Source of the DNA: Paenibacillus phocaeensis
GTDB taxonomy: Bacteria > Bacillota > Bacilli > Paenibacillales > Paenibacillaceae
Direction of reading: 5' to 3'
Length of the DNA stretch: 64,000 nucleotides
Assembly (NCBI RefSeq): GCF_900021165.1
Contig: NZ_FCOQ01000018.1
Location: forward strand, 645,285-709,284
Shown: piece after piece, positions 33,575-42,407 of the stretch
Layout: every line of letters begins with the position of its first letter
How positions within the stretch are numbered: the stretch's first letter is position 1
Position numbers and translations under genes: made by a program
Notes under the pieces: model-generated
Databases searched by the model: none
What the model was told of the DNA's origin: nothing
Seen by the model: only the letters and a program-made list of their open reading frames with translations

Positions 33575-34795
33575 ATGTTAACCGGCAAAAAGGTTTTGTT
33601 AGGCGTAACCGGCGGCATTGCCGCATTCAAAGCGGCGTCCTTGTGCAGTAAGCTGGTGAAGGAAGGCGCGGAGGTCCGCGTCATCATGACTGAATCCGCG
33701 ACCAAATTTATCACGGACCTGACGTTGCAGGTATTATCGAAAAATTTCGTGTACACCGACACCTTTGACGAGAAGTATGCCGATTCCATTCTGCACATTA
33801 ATTTGGCGGATTGGGCGGATATCGTGCTGGTGGCGCCGGCAACGGCCAACATTATCGGCAAAATGGCGGCAGGCATCGCCGACGACATGTTGTCGACGAC
33901 GCTGCTGGCAACCCAGGCGCCGATCATGCTTGCGCCGGCGATGAATGTCCATATGTACGATCACCCGGCCGTTACCCGCAATTTGGCGGAGCTGGCTGCG
34001 CGCGGCGTCCTGATGATTGAGCCTGGGGAGGGCCTGCTGGCGTGCGGATACACCGGGAAAGGACGAATGGAGGAACCGGAATCGATCGTGCAGGTCGTGA
34101 AGGATTATTTTGCCCGGGAAGACCGCATCTCGCAAAAGCCCTTGTTCGGCAAGAAGGTCGTTGTGACGGCGGGAGGCACCGTGGAACGGATTGACCCTGT
34201 GCGCTATATCACCAATGATTCTTCAGGGAAAATGGGATTCGCGATCGCCAAAGCGGCGCGACGTCTGGGCGCAGAGGTCGTGCTGATCGCGGGGCATACG
34301 CAGGTGGAGCCGCCGGTCGGCATTCCGGTCACCCGCGTGTTATCGGCGCAGGACATGTACGAGGCGGTGCAGGCGGTGTGGGCCGACACCGATATTCTCG
34401 TGATGGCCGCCGCCGTCGCGGATTACCGGCCGAAGGAAGCGGCCGTGCAGAAAATCAAAAAAAGCGAGGATGCTCTCGTGCTGGAGCTCGTGAAGAACAT
34501 CGATATTCTGGAAACGCTGGGCAAGCAAAAAACAACGCAGTTTCTAATCGGCTTCGCGGCCGAGACGGAAAACGTGGAACAGCATGCCCTGGATAAGCTG
34601 AAGCGCAAAAACTGCGATCTTCTGGTAGCCAATGATGTTACCCAGCAGGGAGCGGGGTTTGGTTCCGACACCAACATCGTGAACATCTACGATGCGTCCG
34701 GGTTAGTTCGATCCGTGCCGCAGTTGGCGAAGGATGAGGTAGCTCTGCAAATCCTGGAGCTGGCTGGCGAACGTTTGGCAGGAACGAACCAATGA
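33575..34795 (+). CDS. coaBC: Phosphopantothenoylcysteine decarboxylase/synthetase
   Basis: Bifunctional CoA biosynthesis enzyme of 406 residues. The N-terminal FMN decarboxylase (CoaC) has GVTGGIAAFKAA, PAMNVHMYDHPA and the Cys-containing lid LLACGYTGKGRM. The C-terminal synthetase (CoaB) starts near residue 190 with VTAGGTVERIDPVRYITN. The RBS is GAGGGG. It overlaps priA by 4 bp. Confidence 0.96.
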   Translation: MLTGKKVLLGVTGGIAAFKAASLCSKLVKEGAEVRVIMTESATKFITDLTLQVLSKNFVYTDTFDEKYADSILHINLADWADIVLVAPATANIIGKMAAGIADDMLSTTLLATQAPIMLAPAMNVHMYDHPAVTRNLAELAARGVLMIEPGEGLLACGYTGKGRMEEPESIVQVVKDYFAREDRISQKPLFGKKVVVTAGGTVERIDPVRYITNDSSGKMGFAIAKAARRLGAEVVLIAGHTQVEPPVGIPVTRVLSAQDMYEAVQAVWADTDILVMAAAVADYRPKEAAVQKIKKSEDALVLELVKNIDILETLGKQKTTQFLIGFAAETENVEQHALDKLKRKNCDLLVANDVTQQGAGFGSDTNIVNIYDASGLVRSVPQLAKDEVALQILELAGERLAGTNQ

Positions 34796-37347
34796 TCTAC
34801 CGCATGGCCAAAGTGATTGTCGATGTGCCGAGCCGGGAAACCGATCGGCCTTTTGACTATTTAATCCCTGAATCGATGGCCGGCTGGATCGAGGTAGGCA
34901 GCCGGGTGGGCGTTCCGTTCGGGCGCCGTACGGTTCAGGGGTTTGTCGTATCCCTGCATGAGCAGCCGGAGATGGACCGGGCGCGAATGAAGCCGATTCA
35001 GGAGCTGCTGGATATGACGCCGCCGCTGCCGCCGGACCTGGTGGAATTGGCGGAATGGATGAGCCGCAAGTATGCCTGCAGCCTGATCGCAGCGCTGCAA
35101 GCGATGATTCCGGCGGCGCTGAAAGGCAAAGCCGAACGATACATTCGAGTGGCGGAGGAAGATCCGACGGAGGAAGGCACAGCAGCCGCTGCGGATCGCA
35201 CCGATTCTCTGTATGCACTGCCGCGTCTGCTCACACCGGAGGAACAAGAAATCCTGGAGTTTGTCCGGGCCTCCGACACCGTCACGATGACCCAGCTTGG
35301 CGACAGATACCCGGATGCGGCAGGTCTGATCAAAGAAATGCTGAGCCGGGGGGTACTGACGGAAAGTCAGGCGATCAAAGACAAGGTGCGCAAGAAGACG
35401 GTCAAGACGGTGGCGGCTGCGGTGAGCGGCCAAGCGGCGCAGGAGGCGCTTGCATCTTTCGGTCCGCAGGCGCGCCGGCAGAAGGAAGTGCTGTCCTACC
35501 TGCTGGAGATCGGTTTGCCGATGTCGCTCCAGGAAGTGCTGTCAACGCTGCAGGTGACGGCCGGAACGGTGAAGAAACTGGCGGAGAAAGGTTTCGCCGT
35601 GATCGAGGATGTCGAGGTGTTCCGCGATCCCTATCAAGGCCGGCGCTTCCAGCGTAGCGAGCCGCTGACGCGGACGCCGGAGCAGGAGCTGGTCTACCGC
35701 CGTCTGGCGGAATCGCTGGATGCGGAGCGTCATGAAGTGTTCTTGCTGCACGGAGTCACGGGCAGCGGCAAAACCGAGGTGTACCTGCAGACGATTGAGC
35801 GCTGCATCGCATCAGGGCGCCAGGCGATCGTGCTGGTGCCGGAAATTTCCCTGACTCCGCAGATGGTCGAACGGTTTAAGGGACGGTTCGGCGTGAAAGT
35901 AGCGGTGATGCACAGCCGCTTGTCCACCGGCGAGCGGTACGACGAATGGCGCAAAATCCGTGAAGGACGGGTGGAAGTGGCGATTGGCGCACGCTCGGCC
36001 ATTTTTGCCCCGTTCAATCGCTTGGGGTTAATCGTCATGGACGAAGAGCATGAGACCTCCTACAAGCAAGAGGAGACGCCGAAATATCATGCCCGCGATG
36101 TGGCGGTCAAGCGAGCGCGCCAGCATGGCGCGGCCGTGATCCTCGGTTCGGCCACCCCTTCGCTGGAGAGTTACCACGCGGCGCGATCGGCAGGCGGCGA
36201 TCACGGGGAGTACGCCCCGGTGTTGCTGGAGATGAAGCAGCGTCCGGCCGGCAGCCAGCTGCCCGGCGTTCAAATCGTCGATATGCGCGAGGAGCTGAAG
36301 GAAGGCAACCGCTCGATGTTCAGCCGCGCGCTGCATCAAGGCATCGCCGCACGGCTGGAGCGTGGCGAGCAGACCGTGCTGCTGCTGAATCGGCGCGGGT
36401 ATTCGACTTTTGTCATGTGCCGGTCCTGCGGTTACGTGGCGGGTTGCCCGGATTGCGACATCTCGCTGACCTACCATCAGAAGTCGAACAACCTGCGCTG
36501 TCACTACTGCGGCTACGCGGAAGTTGCTCCGTCGGTATGCCCGGAATGCGGCAGCGAACATATCCGCTATTTCGGAACCGGAACCCAGCGGGTCGAAGGG
36601 GAGCTGGCCAAGCTGTTCCCCGGCATCCGTGTGATTCGCATGGACGTTGATACGACCAGCGAAAAAGGAGCCCACGAGAAGCTGCTGCAAGCGTTCCGCG
36701 AGAAAAAAGGCGATGTCCTGCTCGGAACCCAGATGGTGGCGAAGGGATTGGATTTTCCGGATGTTACGCTGGTCGGGGTCATCGCTGCGGATACCGCGCT
36801 AAACTTCCCTGATTTTCGGTCGGCAGAGAAGACGTTCCAGCTGTTGACGCAGGTCGCCGGCCGCGCGGGACGGCATCATCTTCCCGGCGAAGTCTTCATT
36901 CAATCCTATATGCCGGAGCACTATTCCATTGTTCATGCCAGCGGCCACGACTATTTGTCCTTCGTTCGCGAGGAGCTGAAAACACGCAAGGCGCTGCATT
37001 ATCCGCCTTATAGCAGACTGATCCTCGTCACGCTGTCGCATGAGAAGTTGCCGTTGCTGCTGCGGATGGCCGAGAATTTTGCCGGCGATCTGCGGGCCAA
37101 AGCCCAGCGCCAAGGCTGGTTCGGCAGCCTGGATCGGTTTGCGCCGGCGGCACTGGACATCCTTGGCCCGGTGGCCTCGCCGATCCCGCGCATCAAGAAT
37201 CGCTACCGGTTCCAATGCATGGTCAAATACCGCGGCGAACTTGACGCGGTGGGGCTGGTTCGGGAGACGGCGGCGGCGACGCTGGATCAATTGCGCGACG
37301 CTTTGCTGCAGATCAGCATCGACGTAGATCCGCAAATGCTGATGTAA
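34792..37347 (+). CDS. priA: Primosomal protein N' (PriA helicase)
   Basis: Restarts stalled replication forks by loading the replicative helicase. It has 851 residues. The N-terminal 3'BD domain (VDVPSRETDRPFDYLIPE) is followed by a winged-helix region, Walker A GVTGSGKTE (about 321) and MDEEHETSYKQ. The zinc-binding module (about 541-580) has eight Cys in four CxxC pairs, starting CRSCGYVAGC. The start codon ATG 34792 overlaps the coaBC stop. Confidence 0.97.
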   Translation: MIYRMAKVIVDVPSRETDRPFDYLIPESMAGWIEVGSRVGVPFGRRTVQGFVVSLHEQPEMDRARMKPIQELLDMTPPLPPDLVELAEWMSRKYACSLIAALQAMIPAALKGKAERYIRVAEEDPTEEGTAAAADRTDSLYALPRLLTPEEQEILEFVRASDTVTMTQLGDRYPDAAGLIKEMLSRGVLTESQAIKDKVRKKTVKTVAAAVSGQAAQEALASFGPQARRQKEVLSYLLEIGLPMSLQEVLSTLQVTAGTVKKLAEKGFAVIEDVEVFRDPYQGRRFQRSEPLTRTPEQELVYRRLAESLDAERHEVFLLHGVTGSGKTEVYLQTIERCIASGRQAIVLVPEISLTPQMVERFKGRFGVKVAVMHSRLSTGERYDEWRKIREGRVEVAIGARSAIFAPFNRLGLIVMDEEHETSYKQEETPKYHARDVAVKRARQHGAAVILGSATPSLESYHAARSAGGDHGEYAPVLLEMKQRPAGSQLPGVQIVDMREELKEGNRSMFSRALHQGIAARLERGEQTVLLLNRRGYSTFVMCRSCGYVAGCPDCDISLTYHQKSNNLRCHYCGYAEVAPSVCPECGSEHIRYFGTGTQRVEGELAKLFPGIRVIRMDVDTTSEKGAHEKLLQAFREKKGDVLLGTQMVAKGLDFPDVTLVGVIAADTALNFPDFRSAEKTFQLLTQVAGRAGRHHLPGEVFIQSYMPEHYSIVHASGHDYLSFVREELKTRKALHYPPYSRLILVTLSHEKLPLLLRMAENFAGDLRAKAQRQGWFGSLDRFAPAALDILGPVASPIPRIKNRYRFQCMVKYRGELDAVGLVRETAAATLDQLRDALLQISIDVDPQMLM

Positions 37348-37458
37348 TTTTTCGCAGTTTGAAATGATCCATTTTTTATCTGCTGACATATATTTGGGTT
37401 AGAATAGGAAAAGACCAATCGAAACTAGCAAAGTGAAGACGGGAAAGGGAGTGCCATC

Positions 37459-37941
37459 ATGGCGATTCGGATCATCGTGAAGGAACCGGATGAAGTGCTG
37501 CACCAGGTAGCGAAGGAAGTCAAGAAAATTACGCCCAACATTCAGAAGCTGCTGACCGATATGGCGGATACGATGTACGATGCGGAAGGGGTCGGTCTTG
37601 CTGCGCCGCAAATCGGGATCCTGAAGCGGGTGATCGTGGTGGATGTGGGGGATGAGAATGGATTAATCGAGCTGGTTAATCCGGAGATCGTATCCACGGA
37701 AGGCGAACAATTCGGGCCGGAGGGCTGCCTCAGCATTCCGGGGTATCGCGGCGATGTACGCCGGGCGATGACGGTCACGGTCAAGGGGCTGGACCGCAAT
37801 GGCAAGGAAGTGACTTATACCGGCTCCGAGCTGTTGGCGCGGGCGTTTCAACATGAAATTGACCACTTGAACGGCGTATTATATACGGACGTTGCGGAAA
37901 GAGTGTACGAGATTACCCCTGAGGGGGAAGAGAAGGAGTGA
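37459..37941 (+). CDS. def: Peptide deformylase
   Basis: Removes the formyl group from nascent N-terminal Met. It has 160 residues. All three motifs are there: GVGLAAPQIG, EGCLSIP (metal Cys) and QHEIDHLNG (metal His pair and catalytic Glu). It is followed 10 bp later by fmt, whose product adds the formyl group, as in most bacteria. Confidence 0.97.
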   Translation: MAIRIIVKEPDEVLHQVAKEVKKITPNIQKLLTDMADTMYDAEGVGLAAPQIGILKRVIVVDVGDENGLIELVNPEIVSTEGEQFGPEGCLSIPGYRGDVRRAMTVTVKGLDRNGKEVTYTGSELLARAFQHEIDHLNGVLYTDVAERVYEITPEGEEKE

Positions 37942-37951
37942 ACCGCGCCCG

Positions 37952-38911
37952 ATGAATATCGTATTTATGGGAACGCCGGCATTTGCGGTCCCGTCGCTGG
38001 AAGGGCTGCTGCGCGAGGGCTACAACGTCGTTGGCGTCGTCACGCAGCCGGACCGGCCGCAAGGACGGAAAAAGGTGCTGACGCCAACGCCGGTGAAGGA
38101 AGCCGCATTGCGTCACGGGCTTCCCGTGCTGCAGCCGTTGCGGATGCGCGCGGCGGAAGCGGTGGCGGAAGTCGCTGCGTTAAAGCCCGATTTGATCGTC
38201 ACTGCGGCGTACGGTCAAATCCTGCCGAAAGGCGTGTTGGATCTGCCGCAATATGGCTGCCTGAACGTGCACGGTTCGCTGCTGCCGAAATACCGCGGCG
38301 GGGCGCCGATTCAGCGGGCGATCATGGACGGCGAGAAAGAAACGGGCATCACTTTGATGTACATGGCCGAGGGACTCGATACCGGCGATATGATCGCCAA
38401 AACGGTTGTGCCGATCGATGATGAGGATACGTCCGGCACTTTGTTCGAGAAGCTGAGCGATGCCGGGGCGCGGCTGTTGCTTGCGCAGTTGCCGCTGATC
38501 TTGGCCGGGACGGCAGCGCGGATTCCCCAGAACGATGAGGAGTCGACCTACGCGCCTAATCTGACGCGGGAGGATGAGCGCATCGATTGGAGCGCGACCT
38601 CGCGGCAAATTTATGATCGCGTGCGCGGGCTTGTGCCTTTTGCCGGAGGGTTTACAACCTGGAATGGCGAGGTGTTCAAGGTGTGGGCGGTGGCCAAGCC
38701 CGCGGTGAGCGGAGCTTCAGCGGAGGCGGGGCCATCGTCGAGCGAACAAGCGCCCGGCACCGTGCTGGAGTTATCGGAGCGGGGCATCCGAGTAAAAACC
38801 GGCGACGGTTCCGTCTGGCTGACCCGAGTTCAGCCTGCCGGAAAGAAGGCGATGGAAGCCGGTGAATTCATCCGCGGCGGCGTGATGAACGTCGGGACGG
38901 TACTGTCATGA
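37952..38911 (+). CDS. fmt: Methionyl-tRNA formyltransferase
   Basis: Formylates initiator Met-tRNA using 10-formyl-THF. It has 319 residues from ATG 37952. The fold starts NIVFMGTPAFAVPSLE. The formyl-THF site has NVHGSLLPKYRGGAPIQRAI, and the catalytic Asn-His-Asp set lies in the first 150 residues. An Ala/Ser/Gly-rich insertion sits in the C-terminal domain (SGASAEAGPSSSEQ). The AGGAG is about 13 nt from the start, a long spacing. It overlaps rsmB by 4 bp. Confidence 0.96.
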   Translation: MNIVFMGTPAFAVPSLEGLLREGYNVVGVVTQPDRPQGRKKVLTPTPVKEAALRHGLPVLQPLRMRAAEAVAEVAALKPDLIVTAAYGQILPKGVLDLPQYGCLNVHGSLLPKYRGGAPIQRAIMDGEKETGITLMYMAEGLDTGDMIAKTVVPIDDEDTSGTLFEKLSDAGARLLLAQLPLILAGTAARIPQNDEESTYAPNLTREDERIDWSATSRQIYDRVRGLVPFAGGFTTWNGEVFKVWAVAKPAVSGASAEAGPSSSEQAPGTVLELSERGIRVKTGDGSVWLTRVQPAGKKAMEAGEFIRGGVMNVGTVLS

Positions 38912-40425
38912 GCGGCGCAAGTCAGGGATCGGGCTCTGGCTCGGGCGGCGGCCAAGGGCCGGGCGCTGGCCAGAAAGCGGCGGGACAAGCCGGCCGGGGC
39001 CGAGGGCGGACTGAGTCGTCCGGAGCATCGGCATCCCGTGGGGGCGGCCGGAATTCAGCGGCACCGACGGCCCGCAGTGTTGCGCTGCAAGTGCTGACCG
39101 CCGTCGAGCAGGAGGGCGCTTACAGCAATCTGCTGCTGAACGGGGCGCTGCAGAAATCCGGATTAACCGGACCGGATGCAGGACTCGCTACCGAGCTGGT
39201 GTATGGTACTATTCAACGGTTGAATACGATCGACTATTTTCTGGAGCCGTTTGTGACGAAGGGGCTGGCCAAATTGGCGCCCTGGGTGCGTAATTTGCTG
39301 CGGCTCAGCTTCTACCAGCTGCATTACCTTGACCGGATACCTCCGCATGCTGCCGTGAACGAAGCGGTGAATCTGGCTAAGAAGAAGGGGCATCAAGGCA
39401 TTTCCGGCATGGTGAACGGCGTGCTCCGCAGCGTGCTGCGCCGCAAGGAGGAGCTGCGCTTGCCGGAGGGGCTGGATTCCGTGCGGCGCATCGCACTTGA
39501 GCATTCCCATCCGGAGTGGATGGTCTCGCTCTGGATCCGGCAATATGGCGAAGCGGCGGCGGAGGCGATTTGTCGTGCCAATAATGAACCGCCTTCGGTC
39601 AGCGTAAGGGTTAACCGGTTGAAGACGGGCAGGGATGAGATGCTGCGCCTGATGGAGGCGCAGGGGTTGAGGGTTTCGGCTTCGCCGATCTCGCCGGATG
39701 GCATCGTGGTACATAGCGGCGGCAATATGGCGCTGACCTCGTGGTACCGGGACGGGCTGATTTCCGTCCAGGATGAGAGCTCGATGCTCGTAGCCGAAGC
39801 ATTGGATCCGCAGCCGGGGATGACCGTGCTGGACTGCTGCGCGGCACCCGGAGGCAAGACCTGCCACATCGCCGAAATCATGGAGGGCCGCGGCCGGGTG
39901 CTGGCGAACGACATCCATCCGCACAAGGCCAAGCTGATCGAGGATCACGCCAAACGGTTGGGACTTACGCCGGTGGAACCTATATCGGGCGACGCGCTGC
40001 AGTTGACTGACCGGTTTTCCGCGGCCTCCTTCGATCGAATCCTGCTGGATGCCCCTTGCTCCGGGCTGGGTGTGATCCGGCGCAAGCCGGATTTGAAGTG
40101 GGCCAAGACCCCGGGTGACATTCAGGAGATCGCCGGCGTTCAGCAGGCGCTGCTGGATTCGGTGTGCGGGCTGTTGAAGCCCGGCGGACTTCTGGTTTAC
40201 AGCACTTGCACGATCGAGCCGCGCGAGAACGCCGAGAGGGTCGTTTCCTTCCTCAGCCGTCACCCGGAATTCGAGCTGGAGGACGGGCCTGACGGCTGGA
40301 AGGGACGCGGCCCCTTGGAAGCGGCCGCAGGAAGGGTGGAGGCCGGACTGCAGATTTTGCCGCAGGACGCCCATTCGGATGGATTCTATATCGCCCGGCT
40401 GCGCAAGAAGCTGGAGAAAAAGTAA
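38908..40425 (+). CDS. rsmB: 16S rRNA m5C967 methyltransferase RsmB
   Basis: SAM-dependent methyltransferase (Fmu/RsmB) of 505 residues. Residues about 55-190 are the NusB-like RNA-binding domain and about 200-500 the methylase, with CCAAPGGKTCHIAE, DAPCSGLGVIRR and the second catalytic Cys in YSTCTI. Unusually, the first 50 residues are almost only Gly, Ser, Ala, Gln and Arg (RGRGRTE, SRGGGRN), absent from typical homologues of about 440-450 residues. An internal start would remove this tail, but none has a clear RBS and the ATGA overlap with fmt favours the long form. Confidence 0.94.
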   Translation: MSGASQGSGSGSGGGQGPGAGQKAAGQAGRGRGRTESSGASASRGGGRNSAAPTARSVALQVLTAVEQEGAYSNLLLNGALQKSGLTGPDAGLATELVYGTIQRLNTIDYFLEPFVTKGLAKLAPWVRNLLRLSFYQLHYLDRIPPHAAVNEAVNLAKKKGHQGISGMVNGVLRSVLRRKEELRLPEGLDSVRRIALEHSHPEWMVSLWIRQYGEAAAEAICRANNEPPSVSVRVNRLKTGRDEMLRLMEAQGLRVSASPISPDGIVVHSGGNMALTSWYRDGLISVQDESSMLVAEALDPQPGMTVLDCCAAPGGKTCHIAEIMEGRGRVLANDIHPHKAKLIEDHAKRLGLTPVEPISGDALQLTDRFSAASFDRILLDAPCSGLGVIRRKPDLKWAKTPGDIQEIAGVQQALLDSVCGLLKPGGLLVYSTCTIEPRENAERVVSFLSRHPEFELEDGPDGWKGRGPLEAAAGRVEAGLQILPQDAHSDGFYIARLRKKLEKK

Positions 40426-40435
40426 CGACACGATA

Positions 40436-40474
40436 GGTCAAGCGGCCGCCGTGAACGGCGGGCTTGGCCTTTTT
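40436..40474 (+). terminator. Terminator of the coaBC-rsmB run
   Basis: GGTCAAG (40436-40442) / CTTGGCC (40463-40469) with inner GCCG/CGGC pairs and a T run. Confidence 0.75.
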
Positions 40475-40500
40475 GCGCGGCCGCGGCGGGGCGGATGACT

Positions 40501-40528
40501 TTAGTCAGAAAGCGATTTATGATAAAAT
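40501..40528 (+). promoter_or_regulatory. Probable promoter of the rlmN-prpC-prkC-rsgA-rpe run
   Basis: TTAGTC (40501-40506), 16-nt spacer, TAAAAT (40523-40528), just past the preceding terminator. Confidence 0.4.
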
Positions 40529-40580
40529 AGGAAGAATGAGTGGGCAAATTTCGAAATTAAATATGGACAGGTGTGTGAAG

Positions 40581-41627
40581 ATGAAACCTTTTATATATGA
40601 TTATACGTTGGAAGAATTACAGGAATGGGCCGTTTCGCAGGGGGAACCTGCGTTTCGCGGCGGTCAGATTTTCGACTGGCTGTACGTGAAGCGGGTCAGC
40701 TCCTTCGAAGAGATGACGAACCTGTCCAAGTCGCTTCGGCAGAAGCTGCACGACGAATTCGCTTTCGTTACGCTGCAGGAAATCACCAAGCTGGAATCGA
40801 AGGACGGAACGGTGAAGTTCCTGTTCGGATTGCATGATGATCATGCGATCGAGACGGTCATCATGAAGCACAATTACGGCAACAGCATCTGCGTAACCAC
40901 CCAGGTCGGCTGCAAAGTGGGCTGTACGTTTTGTGCCTCGACACTGGGCGGCTTGAAGCGGAATCTGACGCCGGGAGAGATCGTTGCCCAGGTGGTGCAG
41001 GCGCAGAAAATCCTGGATGCCAGAGGAGAACGCGTCAGCAGCATCGTCATTATGGGAACGGGCGAACCGTTCGAGAACTATGAGGCCACGATGAAATTTT
41101 TACGGATTATGATCCATGAAAAGGGCTTGAACATCGGACAACGGCATATTACTGTATCAACGAGCGGGATTGTCCCGAACATTTACCGGTTTGCGGACGA
41201 GAACACGCAGATTAACCTGGCGATCTCGATCCATGCGCCGAACGATGCGCTCCGCTCCAAGCTGATGCCGGTCAATCGGCGATTCCCGTTTGATGATGTG
41301 ATGGAGGCGCTCCGCTACTATATCGCTAAAACCGGCCGCCGCATCACATTCGAGTACGCGCTCATCGGCGGGGTGAACGATCAGCCGGAGCATGCGGAGG
41401 AGCTGGCCGGCGTAATCAAGGATATGCTGTGCCACGTCAACTTGATTCCGGTCAACTATGTGCCGGAGCGCAAGTACGTGCGAACGTCGCGCAACGATAT
41501 TTTTCAATTTCAGCGCATATTGGCGGACAAGGGCATCAATGTGACGATCCGCCGCGAGCAAGGCCATGATATTGCCGCAGCCTGCGGGCAACTGCGGGCG
41601 AAGCACATGGAGTCTGGTGCGAGGTGA
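40581..41627 (+). CDS. rlmN: 23S rRNA/tRNA adenine C2-methyltransferase RlmN
   Basis: Radical-SAM enzyme that methylates A2503 of 23S rRNA and A37 of some tRNAs. It has 348 residues from ATG 40581 (AGGTGTGTG upstream). The cluster motif is CKVGCTFC, and the C-terminal catalytic Cys lies in [20 protein letters not shown] and [13 protein letters not shown] are typical. An alternative ATG at 40536 would add 15 residues but is closer to the predicted transcription start. Confidence 0.96.
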   Translation: MKPFIYDYTLEELQEWAVSQGEPAFRGGQIFDWLYVKRVSSFEEMTNLSKSLRQKLHDEFAFVTLQEITKLESKDGTVKFLFGLHDDHAIETVIMKHNYGNSICVTTQVGCKVGCTFCASTLGGLKRNLTPGEIVAQVVQAQKILDARGERVSSIVIMGTGEPFENYEATMKFLRIMIHEKGLNIGQRHITVSTSGIVPNIYRFADENTQINLAISIHAPNDALRSKLMPVNRRFPFDDVMEALRYYIAKTGRRITFEYALIGGVNDQPEHAEELAGVIKDMLCHVNLIPVNYVPERKYVRTSRNDIFQFQRILADKGINVTIRREQGHDIAAACGQLRAKHMESGAR

Positions 41628-41636
41628 GTGAATGTG

Positions 41637-42407
41637 ATGAATTGCGTTTATGTGAGTGATGTGGGACGAGTCCGTTCCGTCAATGAAGACAGCACCTGGG
41701 TCAATCCACTGGAATCGGGTTATACCCTAGCGATCGTCGCGGACGGGATGGGCGGCCATCAGGCGGGAGACATCGCCAGCCGCATGGCGGTCGAGACGAT
41801 CACCGAAGATCTGGGGGCGCTGCCGGCCGGGTTGTCCGCGGAGGCGTGCGGGGAAGAACTGAAGAGAGCGATTCTGCACGCGAATGAGGTCGTCTATCGC
41901 AAGGCAGCGGAACATGTGGAGTATCACAGTATGGGCACCACGGTAGTCGCCGGCATCTTTGCCGGCAACGACGGGGTAATCGCCCATATCGGAGACAGCC
42001 GGGCTTACCATTTCCGGCAAGGACGGATCGTCCAGTTGACCGACGACCACTCGCTGGTGAATGAGCTGCTGAAGAACAAACAGATCAGCGAGGAAGAAGC
42101 AACCGTGCATCCGCATCGCAATGTGGTGACCCGTGCGCTCGGTACCGATGAGCGGGTGGAAGTTGACTTGAACCGGGTGTCGCTGGAGCCGGGAGATATA
42201 TTGCTGCTGTGCAGCGACGGGCTCAGCAACTATGTGACGCCGGAACAAATGGTCCTGACGCTTGGCTCGGACGATCTCGGATTAAAGGATCGCGCCGACC
42301 AACTGCTCCAGCTGGCACTGAACGCAGGAGGCGACGATAATATCAGCGTCGCTCTGCTGGAACAACAAGAGGATGCCGGGTCAGGCATAAAGGAGTGGAA
42401 TTCATGA
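41637..42407 (+). CDS. prpC: PP2C-type Ser/Thr phosphatase PrpC (Stp)
   Basis: Dephosphorylates PrkC and its substrates. It has 256 residues. Metal-binding Asp motifs are SVNED, ADGMGGHQAG, IGDSRAY, CSDGLSNYV and GDDNISV. The start is uncertain: GTG 41628, GTG 41634 and ATG 41637 are in frame behind GAGGTGA, and ATG 41637 matches homologues best. It overlaps prkC by 4 bp, the usual kinase/phosphatase pair. Confidence 0.95.
   Translation: MNCVYVSDVGRVRSVNEDSTWVNPLESGYTLAIVADGMGGHQAGDIASRMAVETITEDLGALPAGLSAEACGEELKRAILHANEVVYRKAAEHVEYHSMGTTVVAGIFAGNDGVIAHIGDSRAYHFRQGRIVQLTDDHSLVNELLKNKQISEEEATVHPHRNVVTRALGTDERVEVDLNRVSLEPGDILLLCSDGLSNYVTPEQMVLTLGSDDLGLKDRADQLLQLALNAGGDDNISVALLEQQEDAGSGIKEWNS

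Noticed and set aside
39163-40431. 422-codon open frame antisense to rsmB
   Set aside because: It is the GC-rich reverse strand of a clear methyltransferase gene, with no RBS and an Arg/His/Gln-rich, unstructured product. Similar antisense frames opposite rsgA/rpe, fakA, priA and the Ca2+-ATPase were rejected for the same reason.
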